Source: Ciona intestinalis (Eukaryota; Chordata; Ascidiacea; Phlebobranchia; Cionidae). From it: DNA of 64,000 nucleotides. Of this stretch, positions 12,901-24,418 are shown one piece after another (position 1 is the stretch's first letter; each line of letters starts with the position of its first letter). The position numbers were made by a program, and so were the translations under genes. The stretch spans positions 2,897,557 through 2,961,556 of the forward strand of contig NC_020172.2 in NCBI RefSeq assembly GCF_000224145.3, given 5' to 3'. Below the pieces are notes generated by a model. It saw only the letters and a list, made by a program, of their open reading frames with translations. It searched no databases and was not told the DNA's origin.

Positions 12901-15900
12901 GAAATCCCCCCACAACCATGGTACAGAAACACACTTTGTCACATGATATTTGGCGGCTTCCTACCTTTCAGGTTTGTAATTTCTATATTGAAAATGTCTG
13001 TTGATTAGAAGTCTCCATTCGAGTCTGGGCGCTGATACTTTCATTGTGGGCGTTTGTGTCCTTGGGTCAAACTCCTATCGGCGATTGCTCCAACCCAGAT
13101 GTTCTTTATACGTTGTCTTAACTTGTCTATTCTCTCAGCCATACATTAAAAAGTCCCAAAAAATAATTTTTCATAAAGTTACATTTGTGGTACCCAAAGT
13201 TAGTATAGACCAAGTTAGGAAACGGATTGTAAAACAACGAGTCTTGTTATCCATTGTCTCGCGTCTATGACGTCATAGTCGCCACCATTACGTAGCCCAC
13301 GGCATAGCATTTTATCATTGCTGGGTGCTGTTTTTTGTTTAAATATTGCGATTTTTTTAAAACCAAGCACTTCTGCGCGTAAAAATGGCTTTCTAGTAAT
13401 GTTAAATCTTATCACAATAATAAACCTCACAAAAATAATCAACTTTTATTGAACACTTATTCGATTAAAGAGTAAAAAAACAGAAAATATCAAGTTTACT
13501 AACCAAAAACATAAAAGAACATCATGTTTAAAATATAAAAATACAAACAAAAACGCATAACATTACCATAAACTGGTGTATCTAGCTGCAGTTTTGCATG
13601 TAAATTGCCGTGATTTTACTTTTTGGCTCACAAACTTAACACGTATACCCGGCAACGAAACTTAAGGTATCTTGGTAAAATTTGCCTAATATCGAAGTGA
13701 CATTGATGAAAACAATACTGAGTTACTATTTTTGGTCCTTTGCTTGAATTAGTAAGCTACCTTTTCTGCGTTCCGGGTCTTTATGAAATTGAAAAACGCG
13801 AACACCTTATCTGCTAGTACTTAAGCAGTTTGGAACTGCATGTCCACTCATGTTGGATTATAAATGTAGTAAAGAATGGCTCCGTAGATTCGTAGGTATG
13901 ATCATATACTATTATGTAAACTAAGCTGATTGCTGCTAGTCTTAATCGCCAACGTAAAGTACCCTGTTAAACCACACTGTACGCCGAAACCAGTCAAAAT
14001 ATTAATTTACTTCACATTAATTCCTAGATTTTATATTATATAACAAGATTTATATTAGAAATTATATTTTAAATGTTAAAACAACCGCTATACAAGTTTT
14101 CTAGCTTTGTATCGCTTACAAGAACTAAATAAACACATGCCGACCATGCATTTGTATAGGCGATTCACGCTCTGTGGGTTCCGTAATGGCGGACACGAGC
14201 GCCGTTTCCTAACTTGGTCTATACTAACTTTGGTGGTACCTAGTAAGCCGTGACGGGGTGTGTGAAACAGATCACCCAGTTTATAATGAAAAACCCCATG
14301 CAAGAATAAATAAGATCAATTAACGCCTTATCTCATACGAAAAATATTGTGCATTTCCAACATTTTATTTTCTGATAAAGCCTTGCTGGATAGCAGACTA
14401 AACGTCGAAAATACACTATGATTTTTATACCAGATGAGCCATTAAAAGATTATTTACATTATGCCTGGTAGCAGAATTAACAATACAACAGCGTTATATT
14501 CATTTATTCAACATTAATTACACTTTACAGTGCAGTGTCAGTGGAGCTATATTATGTGTTTGCGACTGTGTGGGGTCGTGAGGTGTATACGCTGTATGGA
14601 ATCCTCATGGTTGTTTTCTTTATTGAGTTATCAGTATCCGCATGTGTTGCTGTGGCTCTCACATACTTCCACCTAAGCAGTGAAGATTACAGGTATTTTA
14701 TGTGACATTTTTGTACACGGTGTTTGGATAAAAGCTACTGTGTTCTAATAAAAAAAAAAAAAATATTTACTGATTAAGACATTTAGAAACAATATAAGGT
14801 TTAAAAAAAATTGCGTTTTTAAAACTACATGGTACTCTGATAATAGAGTTGCCCTACTCAAGGGAGTTCGTAAAGTCACTGTGTAAAGCCTTATAATTTT
14901 TTTAACCTATTCCAACAGAGCAGCTGATTAAGGTGTTTAGAAACAAATAAGAAGGGTTCAAGCCTGTATTGATGCTAACGGGGGTCACTTTCAAAATTAT
15001 TTATAATTGTCATTCATATTTACCTCCTGGATTCTATAATGAAACATGTTTACACATTAACTTTCTGAACATTTTGTATCAACATAAAGCACGTATTATT
15101 CAACGTAACCGCATGAAAATAGAGTATGTGTATGAATATAACAATATCCATATACCATATAACACACAGTCATCAAACATAGGAAACCTCATTATTTACT
15201 TGGGTAAATGCTAATTTCTTGGATTTTTTTGCACTATCTTTAATTTTGCTCTGGTCGTGTGTATCAACACTTATCAGCAAGATAAATGCTTGTTTGCCTT
15301 TAAAAAACTATCATGTACCTCTAACATTACATCTTCAAACATAGGAAACCTCATTGATTTATGTGATAAATAAAATACATTCTAATTTTGCTCTGGTTAT
15401 GTGTATAAACACCTAAAAGCATAAATACTTGTTTACTTTTTAAAACTACCATCTACCCCTAACACATATAGTCGTTAAACATATGAAACCTCATTAATTA
15501 ATGGGATAAATGCATTTTAACTTTGTTCTGGTTATGTGTATATACACTTTTCAGCATAAATGTCTGTTTACCTTTAAAACTACGATGTACCTTTAACACT
15601 ATGCCTATGCTTACTGTAAGCATATCATGATTAATTATCAGAGTGTAAATTACTTATATTTCCAACACACAGATGGTGGTGGAGATCCGTATTCAGTGCT
15701 GGATCCACTGGAATATTCGTATTTTTGTAAGTATTTCAATGAATGACATTTATTTATTTTTGCGTAGCCTGGCAATGACACTTTTTAAAACATAGTTGTC
15801 TTATGTTATGTCATACACTTCTGCCCGCTTAAAAGAGTTAGTGGCCACTGGTTGGACCAATAAATAAGTGTAGCTCTTCTATATAGGATAAATTCTTGTG

Positions 15901-16259
15901 CCTTTTATTTGTGTGCGATTGATTTTTGCTTTTTTGAATGTCCAACAATTTGAAACAAGATCTCCATATAGGCAATGAAAGTGGCATGAGTTATAGTTTT
16001 TGAGTAGGGTATAACTATAAAGTCGTCTTAAAATGAGAAAAAATTGCTTTCCCTGCTAATTTATGCTATTCTTGTTTCCAGTTATGCGATATTTTTCTAT
16101 GTTCGACGTTCCAATATGTCAGGCATCGTGCAAAGTGTGGAGTTCTTTGGATACTCTCTCCTAACTTGTTTTGCCTTCTTCCTTTCTTTGGGGACTGTCT
16201 CCTTTTTTGCTTCTCTCAAATTCATCCGATACATATATGTAAACCTGAAGATGGACTAA
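6978..16259 (+). CDS. TM9SF1: Transmembrane 9 superfamily member 1
   Basis: This is a nonaspanin, a nine-pass protein of endosome and Golgi membranes linked to cargo sorting and autophagy. Ten exons: 6978-7454, 7805-7953, 8344-8475, 8808-8947, 10223-10408, 11553-11662, 12808-12971, 14531-14692, 15673-15726 and 16082-16259; 583 residues in frame. It starts with a signal peptide ([16 protein letters not shown]) and a luminal domain with [17 protein letters not shown] and [11 protein letters not shown]-like text. The first membrane segment follows [16 protein letters not shown]. Later come [30 protein letters not shown] and the family C-terminus [11 protein letters not shown], which includes the Golgi-retention KxD/E motif. 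Subfamily 1 rather than 2-4 is chosen because nearly every block matches human TM9SF1. The introns are rich in mobile elements. Confidence 0.97.
9010..9597. mobile_element. Foldback element with an inner TIR element
   Basis: Two arms of 135-180 bp are inverted copies of each other: the left arm (from 9010) carries AAAATAAAACCAGTGGTGAC, GTGTCTGGGTA and CCACGCTGTAGGATCTCACC, and the right arm (9408-9597) has all three in reverse complement and order. Between them lies a second element with its own inverted ends. TM9SF1 intron 4. Confidence 0.75.
9173..9407. mobile_element. Inner roughly 235-bp TIR element
   Basis: The left end is ACAGGGTGTCCAGAAAGT and the right end is ACTTTCCGAACACCCTGT. These are inverted repeats of the general CAGGGTGTCC type seen in several DNA transposon families. 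No transposase frame is present, so it is non-autonomous. Confidence 0.65.
9880..10080 (+). repeat. Family C dispersed repeat
   Basis: It shares GAGAACCTCTTTGATTAATG, AACAGCAGAGTAAAAGCTGT and nearby words with copies near 21541, 33690 and 38545. The family is unnamed to me. Confidence 0.6.
10472..10663. mobile_element. Family A MITE in TM9SF1 intron 5
   Basis: A full-length copy bounded by TAGAGGGGTAGCGGAAGACG and CTTCCCCCACCCTACTA. Confidence 0.9.
11218..11535 (+). mobile_element. Family B SINE, near full length
   Basis: The order is a tRNA-like head with GTAAGCGCGCCTGC and CAGGTTTAAGGCTC (A/B-box-like), GTGGGTGTATGTGTC, AGTGGTCACTAATGGG, GGTGTATAAAAGG, GAGGATAAAGCAAGTTAC, and an ATTC tail. 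This is the best single copy for building a consensus. TM9SF1 intron 5. Confidence 0.85.
13012..14310 (+). mobile_element. Family B SINE split by a nested element
   Basis: The SINE begins near 13012 and breaks off after AAAGTTACATTTGTGGTA. It resumes at about 14235 with TACCTAGTAAGCCGTGACGG and GTGTGTGAAACAGATCACC. The two halves join into one ordinary SINE order. TM9SF1 intron 7. Confidence 0.75.
13194..14234. mobile_element. 1.04-kb terminal-inverted-repeat DNA element inside a SINE
   Basis: The left end CCAAAGTTAGTATAGACC continues into AAGTTAGGAAACG, and the right end is its inverted copy. GTAC stands at both edges and may be the target-site duplication. There is no transposase-like frame, so it looks non-autonomous. 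Confidence 0.75.
15165..15605. repeat. Three tandem units related to family C
   Basis: Units of roughly 130-150 bp repeat the words AAACATAGGAAACCTCATT, TTTTGCTCTGGTTATGTG and CTGTTTACCTTTAAAACTAC. They diverge by scattered changes. TM9SF1 intron 8. Confidence 0.75.
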
Positions 16260-18311
16260 GGCAGCTATTTTACAATGGTGAATATTTAGACAGTGCTCCT
16301 ATAAAGAGAAGTCACTCGGATGTCTTCTGTGAAAACTAACAGTCTGACAACACACAAAAGCTGTTGTAAAATATACAATCCACTTGTTTTTGGTTATATA
16401 TGGCTGGTAATGACCTGCAAATATGAAAATTTTTACCTCTGATTTTCATACACTTAACATTATTTTCAATCCTCGTCATACATTACAAACAAAACGGTAA
16501 AAATTTTTATTTCTCTAATATTAATACCATTTTAAAATTTGCGCTTTTTTTGTAATGCAGCCATGGAATTGTACAATAACCTGTTACCAAGACTTTTGCA
16601 TTTTCTTTCTTGCTTCCTATACCATTTTCTGCTTTTAGATAATTATATATTGAAAGAAAAATACTTTTTTCATATTCTGTGAGCATTTCAGAGGCATTGA
16701 AATTTGAATTTACTTAATAAAAAATAACAATATTTAACATATTGGTGTCTGATATATGCCTCTGGAAACTTACAGTCTTACACATTATTTTTTGATTTTG
16801 TATTGCAATTCGTAACTTAATCTGTGTATATGTACCAGTTTAAATTATAGTTGTAAAAAGGTTTGATTTATCCTTTGCCAAGTTAAAAAACACATGATCT
16901 GATTTAACCAATTTTAATAATTTTCTGAAATGACCAAATTATTGAATCTTGAATATTTAAATATTTGCCCAAATGTCATACTAACTTACAGACCTGTGAA
17001 AGTATTAAGCACTTGCTTCTGTCTGCTTTGACAACTAGCACATTTTGACAACTCTATTTGTATTAGCAGACATAGCATATTTTTTGTGCTTTAAGTTTGC
17101 CATATTGTCAGAAATTGCAGCTTCTGGCATATTCAGTAATGTTGGATAATATGTTTATTACAACTGCATTGCTTTACACAATTAGCACAACAAATATCAA
17201 GCATAAGTGATATATATATATATTTCTAAATGTACTTATATAACTCTATTTGCTTTGTAAAAGGTTTTTTTCGTATCGTGGTGTACTGTGTATGGATTTT
17301 ATTTACATGGCACAAAATTGGTGACTGCATCGCTTACTAAACAAAATATCCAGCACATGTTATTCTGAGTGGTTTTTGTGTCCACATTCAACAGTATTGT
17401 TGCATAGTGGTTAGTGTATTAACCTCTAAAATAGAAGATATAGGTGCAGGGCTTATTTAGACATTACTACTATTTTGAGAGTATGTGTACAGTTGAAAGA
17501 ACTCTTACATATATAAAACTTGTAACATGCATAACATACGGGTGGGCAGAATTGACGTAAGGTCTTTAAAAGGACTTAGGAGTCTTGACATATGTTTTGT
17601 AAGGGGCAAATGGTAATTATTGATTTGTGTGGTTAGGTGCCTGTTACCAGATACTTTAAAACCTTTGTGTTTTGAATTAACGGAAATACTTTGAAAATAG
17701 AAGTATTTCGCATAGAACAAACAAGTCCATAGAAGGGGAATAATTCCTATATTTATATATGTACCATGATATAATTGCGCAAAATAACAGGTCAGCTGAA
17801 GCTGCGTCACATTTTGTTTGATCACGTGCGGCGTAATTTGCCTTTTTTCTTTTTCTGACGTCATTAATATTTTATTTTATTCGGTTCAGTGATTGCTTTG
17901 GTGAAGGCTATGAAGGCATAGGCGTTAATGAAAGAACTTCTATAGAATATTAATAGCACAGCTTTGTATTATATGCATTTGTTTGAAGAGGAAATAATTA
18001 AAACTTATGACTATTTCACCATTTGTGCTGTATATTAAACTTACTGTGGTTATTTTAATTCATTTATATGGAATTTCACTGGAAAAATAACCTTTGAGTT
18101 TTCAGTATACTGTTTAATGTAGTAAAAATGAAATTGAAAGGCAGTATTGTCTATTCATATAATTTTGACCTTACCCTAAAGCTTTACCTTTAATTAAGTG
18201 TACCAGGTTTTGTCTTTTGTATTAGTTTCCCTTAGGCAATATTTAATATTTTACTGTTTATCTTAGGTTTACAAAGTTCCAAGGCGTAGAACTTCTCACA
18301 AAAGATTCAAA
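16260..18311. other. Intergenic region TM9SF1-CHMP4
   Basis: The first part is the TM9SF1 3' UTR; AATAAA at 16716-16721 is the first good poly(A) signal. The rest is AT-rich with no supported gene, MITE or SINE that I can see. Sequence up to 18311 includes the CHMP4 promoter and 5' UTR. Confidence 0.5.
16716..16721 (+). terminator. Candidate TM9SF1 polyadenylation signal
   Basis: AATAAA 457 bp downstream of the stop codon; the region between has no open frame. Confidence 0.5.
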
Positions 18312-21300
18312 ATGTTTAAAAATATGTTTGGTGGTGGGAGTAAGGGGAAGGAGAAGGTTTCATCTCAAGAAGCCATCCAAAAGTTGAGAGATACTGCAGA
18401 AATGTTACAGAAGAAATCCGAACATTTGGAAGTAAAAATAGAGAGAGAACTTAAAACCGCAAAACAACACGGAACTAAAAATAAAAAAAGTTAGTTTTTA
18501 AATAATTATAATACCAAGATTAGATATAAATAATATATATATATATATTATGCATTATTTTTACATTATTATATATATAAATAAGTTATCTAAAGATAAA
18601 AGATTTTTAGGCGTTAAGTTAAACTAAGGTGTAAATTTATGATGTCACTTATTTCAAAAGGGCCGACACCTCTAATGTTACACCTATATATTAATTAAAT
18701 AAGCTTCATGTTTCCTGCGGGTCACTAATTGGGGCTTGGTCGGGACGCTTCAGTCAGGACATGAATATAGGACTTAACTATTGGAAGCACATCTTTTTTT
18801 GGGCGTACAAGGGTGTTAGGGTAATTGGCCAAATTTGGCCTAATTCCCAGGTTTTCAAGGATCACACCTATTCAAAATAGAATATAGGCCTAATAGGTTC
18901 TGATTTTTTCAGTGGCAATTGCTGCTCTTAAACGAAAGAAGCGATTTGAAAAACAGCTTCAAAATGTTGATGGAACGCTTTCAACTGTGGAGTTACAACT
19001 CGAGGCTGTACAAAACGCAGAATCTAACAAGCTGGTGTTGGATACTATGAAGACAGGGGCACAAGCATTGAAACAAGCCCACAATCATATGTAAGTTAAT
19101 GACTGGTCCTTTAAAATTTTATATGGAGTAAGTTGTTGTGTAAAATAAAGCCTAATAAAATTAATTTTGTTAAAATTTATTATAGACACTTTTATGAAAA
19201 ATCAGAAAACATTTATTGGCAAGGGTAAAATAAAGACAGCAGTGTCCTAAAGAAATTTTGTGTTTATATTTAATTATAATTACAATCTAAATTAAAATTC
19301 ACATAATGACTATGAAATGAGAAACTTATGAAAAGTCAATAACAAAGCTAAAATGGAAATGAAATCTAAAATCAACTCTTACATAAATGACAATACATCG
19401 CTGCTGGCACATTTTTAGTGGGTTTGCAAAAAAAACCCAGAGGTTTTGGGTTCAAGCCTGGTCGCTGCTACAATTATAGTGCGGGCATATGTCCTTGGAC
19501 AAAACACTTAATGGCAAATGCTCTAACCCAGTGTTTACTAATAGACTGTCTAAATTGTCAGTGAGCTATACAGAAAACAAAATTGCATCTTAGTTACATA
19601 CTCCGTAACTTAGAAGCAGGTACGAGGTGTATGGAACAGAAACCTGTGGTATAACAGCTGTTGTTTTTTGGCTGCATAAGAATAAAGCAAGCTACATTCA
19701 TTTATTCATTCTAAATTATCTCAATTTTCCAGGAATGCTGATGAAGTCCATGATGTGATGGACGAAATTGATGAACAAAAAGTTATTTCTGATGAGATTA
19801 CAACCGCGTTATCAGGTGGATTTGGATATCAAGACGTTGATGAGGTAGCTTGTCTATTTCACACTGTTTATCAGTACTAGTACTAATTTAAAAATAGCCG
19901 AGAGGACTGATATAGTGACGTTATGCTGCTTTTTATTAATTTTATCAGTAACCTGGCCCTTTTTGCCAATAAATGTGTGTTGCCAAAAACACAGGCTATG
20001 CCTTGCACATTTTTTTATAGAAAAAATTGAAAGTCAAACGGTTAACTATACCCATTATTTGGGGTTAACTCCTAACAGAAAGGATTTTTACTTTATTGGG
20101 CATGCACGTATTAAGCCTGACTTCAAATGAATCAAAACAATCATCTGTATAAATCTTACGAGTTATTGCAGTTACAAAGAAATGTTCTTTTAATGCTGTG
20201 TTTGTACTGTTTGTGCCCCAAATTATAAAAAAACCCAATTACATGCCCTACTATATATGTAGTTATATTTTCAAAATCTTATTTAAAAAATTATACATAT
20301 AGTTACATAAATTTTCCAATACAGAGCAATCTCCGGCTGAATTAGACATTCTTTCCATGCTGTAATCTTACTATTTGTGCACTTTATTAAAAGTTTAATA
20401 TATATAAATATAAGCAATCGCTATATATTTTCAAAATGTGATGATTAGAAGTCCATTTATTTACATATAATTTCTACAGGATGACTTTATGGCTGAATTG
20501 GACATCCTTTTCATGCTGTAATATTACCGTTTGTGCATATTATTAAAAGCTTATATAAATTTTCAAAATCTTATTAAAAATCCCTATATTTACGTATAGT
20601 TTCTAACTTTCTAGAGTATGACTTTATGGCTGAATTGGACATCCTTTTCATGCTGTAATATTCTATATAAATATATATATATATTTATATATTTTCAAAA
20701 TATGATTAAAATTCATATGTTATTGTTAAATACAGGATGACCTTATGGCTGAATTGGAGGAACTTGAGCAAGAAGAGTTCAACGAGAACATGCTTGATAT
20801 ACCGGCTGCAGAAGAACTTCCTGATGTTCCAACTCATTCCCTTCCACAGCCAGCAAAAGGTGATTTATTTCTGCTTTGTGGCTTAAATATGTATTAATCC
20901 CTACTTTAAATTAAGCTATCCCTTTTTTAACATATTTAGTAGGGTGGTGGAAGATCGAACTTGGCATAAGTTATGCTTTTTTAAACAAATCCTTTTTTCA
21001 CCGGTGGCGGTACCCATTAAATGATAGACCAAAAAAATGTTACAGTAATTTTCGACAGTATTCTTGGTTTGCGGTAGCATGGTAAATGGTTTAAATATCC
21101 ACTTATTGAAAGGCATTTTCATTTATCAATATATTGACTGATAGAATATCAATCCTTTTTAAAAGTTACACTGCCACAGTGCCACACTGTGCAGGGCTTG
21201 AGCTGGTTCACCTAAATTATTGATGTCAATTGTATTCAGCTAGCGAACATTTAAATCTGCATAGACTTTGGATTTTGTTAGGTTTATATGGACGAGTACA

Positions 21301-21984
21301 GTATATCGCACATAAGAATACGTTTTATTGTAAGTTGGGGGAAGATGGGACACATTTATCACATAGTATCCAAATATCATGATTGTGTTTTAAACAATAA
21401 ACAATGGTGTATGGGAGTTGTGAGGATACGGTTATATAATTCTTTGAATGTTTTTTGTTTACTACTAAATTGGTTGAAAAAATAGAATGAATAGGTGTCC
21501 CATCTTCTTCCACCCTACAATTTTTTTATTTTAAACAAAATCTTGGGGGACATTGTTAATACAGCTACATTCATAGGTGTCAAACATAGTAAACCCTATT
21601 TTTAATGTGGCGATTGCAATTTACTTTGGCTTTACTTTTTTGTATGGACACTTAACAGGGTAAAAGCTGTTTTAGTTGTAAAACTAGCGAACAAAACAAA
21701 TGATATCACACCATGCAGATCCCAAGTTCGGCATGGTACGGCGCTGTGGCATATATTGGTTTAAGGCTCGACGAGGTGTATGAAACAAAACACCTGTGTT
21801 TAACGACTGTCTTTTTTCGGCCAGCGAAGATAAAAGTTATTCACTTATTTATTCAAGTTCGATTTCTGATGGGAAGAAAAGTCTAAATAACATAAAGACT
21901 AATAAAATATTTTTTCTTTCAGCCAAAGCAAAAGCAAAGGAGGACGATGACGAACTGGCAGAACTACAAATGTGGGCTTCGTAA
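18312..21984 (+). CDS. CHMP4: Charged multivesicular body protein 4 (ESCRT-III/Snf7)
   Basis: This is the main filament-forming ESCRT-III subunit, used in multivesicular-body budding, abscission and membrane repair. Exons are 18312-18489, 18913-19090, 19733-19844, 20736-20859 and 21923-21984; 217 residues, near the 224 of human CHMP4B. The basic N-terminal helix region includes MFKNMFGGG and ALKRKKRFEKQL. The acidic middle has HDVMDEIDEQKVISDEI, and the C-terminal helix ends in ELAELQMWAS, the Leu/Trp motif that binds ALIX Bro1. The vertebrate A/B/C split postdates this gene, so no letter is given. Exon 5 is present a second time at 26636-26697, and intron 3 holds decayed copies of the exon-4 start. 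Confidence 0.96.
19420..19712 (+). mobile_element. Family B SINE in CHMP4 intron 2
   Basis: Near full length: GGGTTCAAGCCTGGTCGCTG, AACCCAGTGTTTACTAATAG, GAGGTGTATGGAACAG, and an ATTC tail just before the exon-3 acceptor. Confidence 0.8.
20315..20735 (+). repeat. Three decayed tandem copies of the CHMP4 exon-4 acceptor region
   Basis: The real exon 4 opens after an AG at 20735 and reads DDLMAELEELEQ. Upstream copies start at about 20321, 20480 and 20614. The second and third share GACTTTATGGCTGAATTGGA with each other and most of it with exon 4. The second has an intact AG and would encode DDFMAELDILFML and then a stop. Spacing is about 120-160 bp. Confidence 0.8.
21331..21520. mobile_element. 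Family A MITE (duplicate at 26013)
   Basis: Near full length, with GGGGGAAGATGGGACAC on the left and GTGTCCCATCTTCTTCCACC on the right. Shared by both copies, so it is older than the duplication or haplotype split. Confidence 0.85.
21541..21690 (+). repeat. Family C repeat (duplicate at 26222)
   Basis: Carries GACATTGTTAATACAGCTAC, TTTTTAATGTGGCGATTGCA and ACAGGGTAAAAGCTGTTTTAG. Confidence 0.6.
21718..21862 (+). mobile_element. Partial family B SINE (fuller duplicate at 26403-26575)
   Basis: The head GGCGCTGTGGCATA jumps to TTGGTTTAAGGCTCG. In copy 2 the intervening tRNA-like text is still present, so copy 1 lost about 38 bp here. Confidence 0.7.
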
Positions 21985-22242
21985 ATATGAAGAAAACGAG
22001 ACAAATTCTTCTCTTTTCAATCTGCCGAACTGTGTAGAACACTTTGTATCATTAGTCACTTCCATCCTAGCTTTACCAGTGAAAAAAAACATTGTACAAT
22101 TTTCGGTACCCAAATTCAGAAAGAACGGCGTTGTCCAACGCATGTACATTGTAAGGCCGTGGTGATTGTGATTTAAAGAAAGTATTTGCGGCCGTTTAAT
22201 CTACGTATGCACTTTATGTATATAGTTGACTTACTTCTGCGT

Positions 22243-22248
22243 AATAAA
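22243..22248 (+). terminator. CHMP4 polyadenylation signal, copy 1
   Basis: AATAAA 259 bp after the CHMP4 stop codon; a second AATAAA follows at about 22260. The same site stands at 26956 in copy 2. Confidence 0.65.
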
Positions 22249-22814
22249 AGCTTGGTTTGAATAAAGGAACCAGTGGTTAGATCGATATAGGCAAGCTGCT
22301 GCTTTACCGAGAGGTAAGTTGATCTTTTTGACATGTGGCGATTAGACTAAGCTGCTAATGTAGTGAGCATTCATTTAATGAGGGCAAGGTTAAATTAAAT
22401 CCCATTGCATATGAGCAATCGGATTTAAGGCGTATATTTTTTCTTGCATTATGATACAACATTGTGCGATGCTATGGCTCAAAAACTGGTTGGAGCGCTT
22501 GCGTCGTAACCAAAAGTAACTGGTTAATGTGGTCACTTATTGTTTCACCAAATTTTTAACCGTTTACAAACGTTGCGGTTTTATAGTTCTTTGAATAGTT
22601 ACGATTTTTTACAGAAAGTAAACAAAGTCCGTGAATTGCCATATCAAATTTGACATTCGAAACTGGAAATCTAGGCGCGCAGTTTGCATAGCTTCTGATA
22701 AGACTGAATATATCAGCTTGTTCTATGTGAATATGTTCTATATGCTGGGTGAGGTTCTATACGGCAAGGTACGCCAGAAGACGTGGTATTTTGGTTAGAC
22801 TCGGACAATTTTTA

Positions 22815-22976
22815 CCTCTATTTTCACGTCCTGTTTGGAAGTCAACAAAGAACATTTAAAAAAATTATTAAACCGTATCCTCACGACTCCTATAGACCGT
22901 TGTTAATTGTTTAAAACACAATCATTATATTTCAACGTTATGTGCCAAAGTGTCCCGTCTTCCCCCATCCTAGTAT
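22815..22976 (-). mobile_element. Family A MITE found only in copy 1
   Basis: Reverse orientation, ending CGTCTTCCCCCATCCTAGTA, with the other terminus missing. Copy 2 has unrelated sequence at this place. Confidence 0.7.
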
Positions 22977-23380
22977 AAGTGCTGGGCTGTGGTATGCGTA
23001 GGCTATCTCCGGTATATCATCTGAAAACACTACAATAGTATTTAATTAAGAACAATTTTTCAAAAATCTACAAAAAATCCTCTAGAGGCGCTAAATGTAA
23101 TTCCGCGTTCCTTGCGCAATATTGCGCTCCATTCACACGCGCGAGAATTCAATTATTACTCCTCGTTTACACGCTGCTAAAGGCTGCACCAGTACTACAG
23201 TGTTGGGCGTTGCATTTTAGTTGTAACTTGTTGCTGTAGAAGAAGCTGCTCAAATTTGGACAAGATTGTTGAAGAATTCTTGCAGTGGATGCCGATATTT
23301 TAATTGTAGATTTATCAGTATGTGGGCTTTGCTTTATTTATTTAAGGTATTTATTTTAGCCTGTATCTGGTTTTAATGTG

Positions 23381-23556
23381 TAGTAGGTTGGGGTAAGATG
23401 GGACATGTTTTTAATCTTTTTCTTTCCATTTGGTAGTTAACAAAGAACATTTAAAAAATATGTAACCGCAGGTCAGCCAGGTCTATCCTTGATCACGTAT
23501 AGCAATGTTAACTGTTTAAAATACGCTACAGGTGTCCCATTTTACACCACAGTAAT
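23381..23556 (-). mobile_element. Diverged family A MITE (duplicate at 28397)
   Basis: TAGTAGGTTGGGGTAAGATG on the left and GTGTCCCATTTTACACCAC on the right; much of the interior is altered. Confidence 0.65.
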
Positions 23557-23654
23557 ATACGTATTATTTCATTTGTAGTGGTTTGTTAAAAATACCATTT
23601 ATATAAGTTTAATAATGTAACTATATACTATGCTTAACTTATCTAATATCTACT

Positions 23655-24025
23655 GTTTAAGGTTTCCTTCAGCTCGATCACTTGACGTGCGATACCGTCG
23701 GACTTCGATTCGCTCGGGAAAAAACGGATTCGCTCCTTTCGTTCTACAATTTCATTCGCTTTGAAAACGGTTTATGATCGTTCGCTCGTCCGGTACGATT
23801 TCTTTCAAGTTTACGCCAAACATTCGCTGCGCCTCTTCCTCGAAACTTGCGCTGCGTCGCATTTTATACGTTACGATGCGCTTTGCCTCGAAAACTCGGT
23901 TCCTCGCATTATAGGGTACGCTGCGTCGGTTTGCGCTTTAACACGTCGCCCATATTCGTTTTATCTCGGTACTGCGCGCGTGGGCCCAAGCGTTCGTTTC
24001 TTTCGGTTAACTGATTCATAATAGC
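23655..24025. other. CpG-dense block (duplicate at 28685-29045)
   Basis: About 370 bp are crowded with CG dinucleotides (TTCGCTCG, CGCTGCGTCG, TGCGCGCGTGGGCCC) in otherwise CpG-poor DNA. It starts after a run of AT-rich sequence and ends abruptly. It has no open frame conserved between the two copies. It may be a promoter-like island or an unknown repeat; I cannot tell which. Confidence 0.5.
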
Positions 24026-24129
24026 AAAGCCCAATACTGTAACGTTTGTTAGTTTTTTTAGTAACACAGGTGGAAGATATGAACTAAACGGAATCAAAAG
24101 AAGCTAAGTATGATAGTTTCATATATATA

Positions 24130-24385
24130 TATTAAGAGTATATGGGTTGGGGCGAATGTGTGTCCTAGGGTAAAATACTTAACTGTAACTGCAATTGCTC
24201 GTCTAGCCTCGTGTGCCTTTATATGGATTGTTTTTTCATAAATGAAATAATCCCTCCCTAAATAATTGCGCTTCAAATTAAGCGGATATGAGGTGTGTGA
24301 AACAGAACACCTGTAATACAATAAATGCAGTTGTCCCACTAAGTGAAAAGTTAAATTAACATTCATTCATTTAACATTTATATAT
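24130..24385 (+). mobile_element. Old family B SINE (duplicate at 29165-29400)
   Basis: Diverged SINE order: TGTGTCCTAGGGTAAAATAC, GAGGTGTGTGAAACAGAACA, then ATTCATTC. Confidence 0.65.
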
Positions 24386-24418
24386 TACTCACACCAATAA
24401 GTACATCTCAATTTTCAG

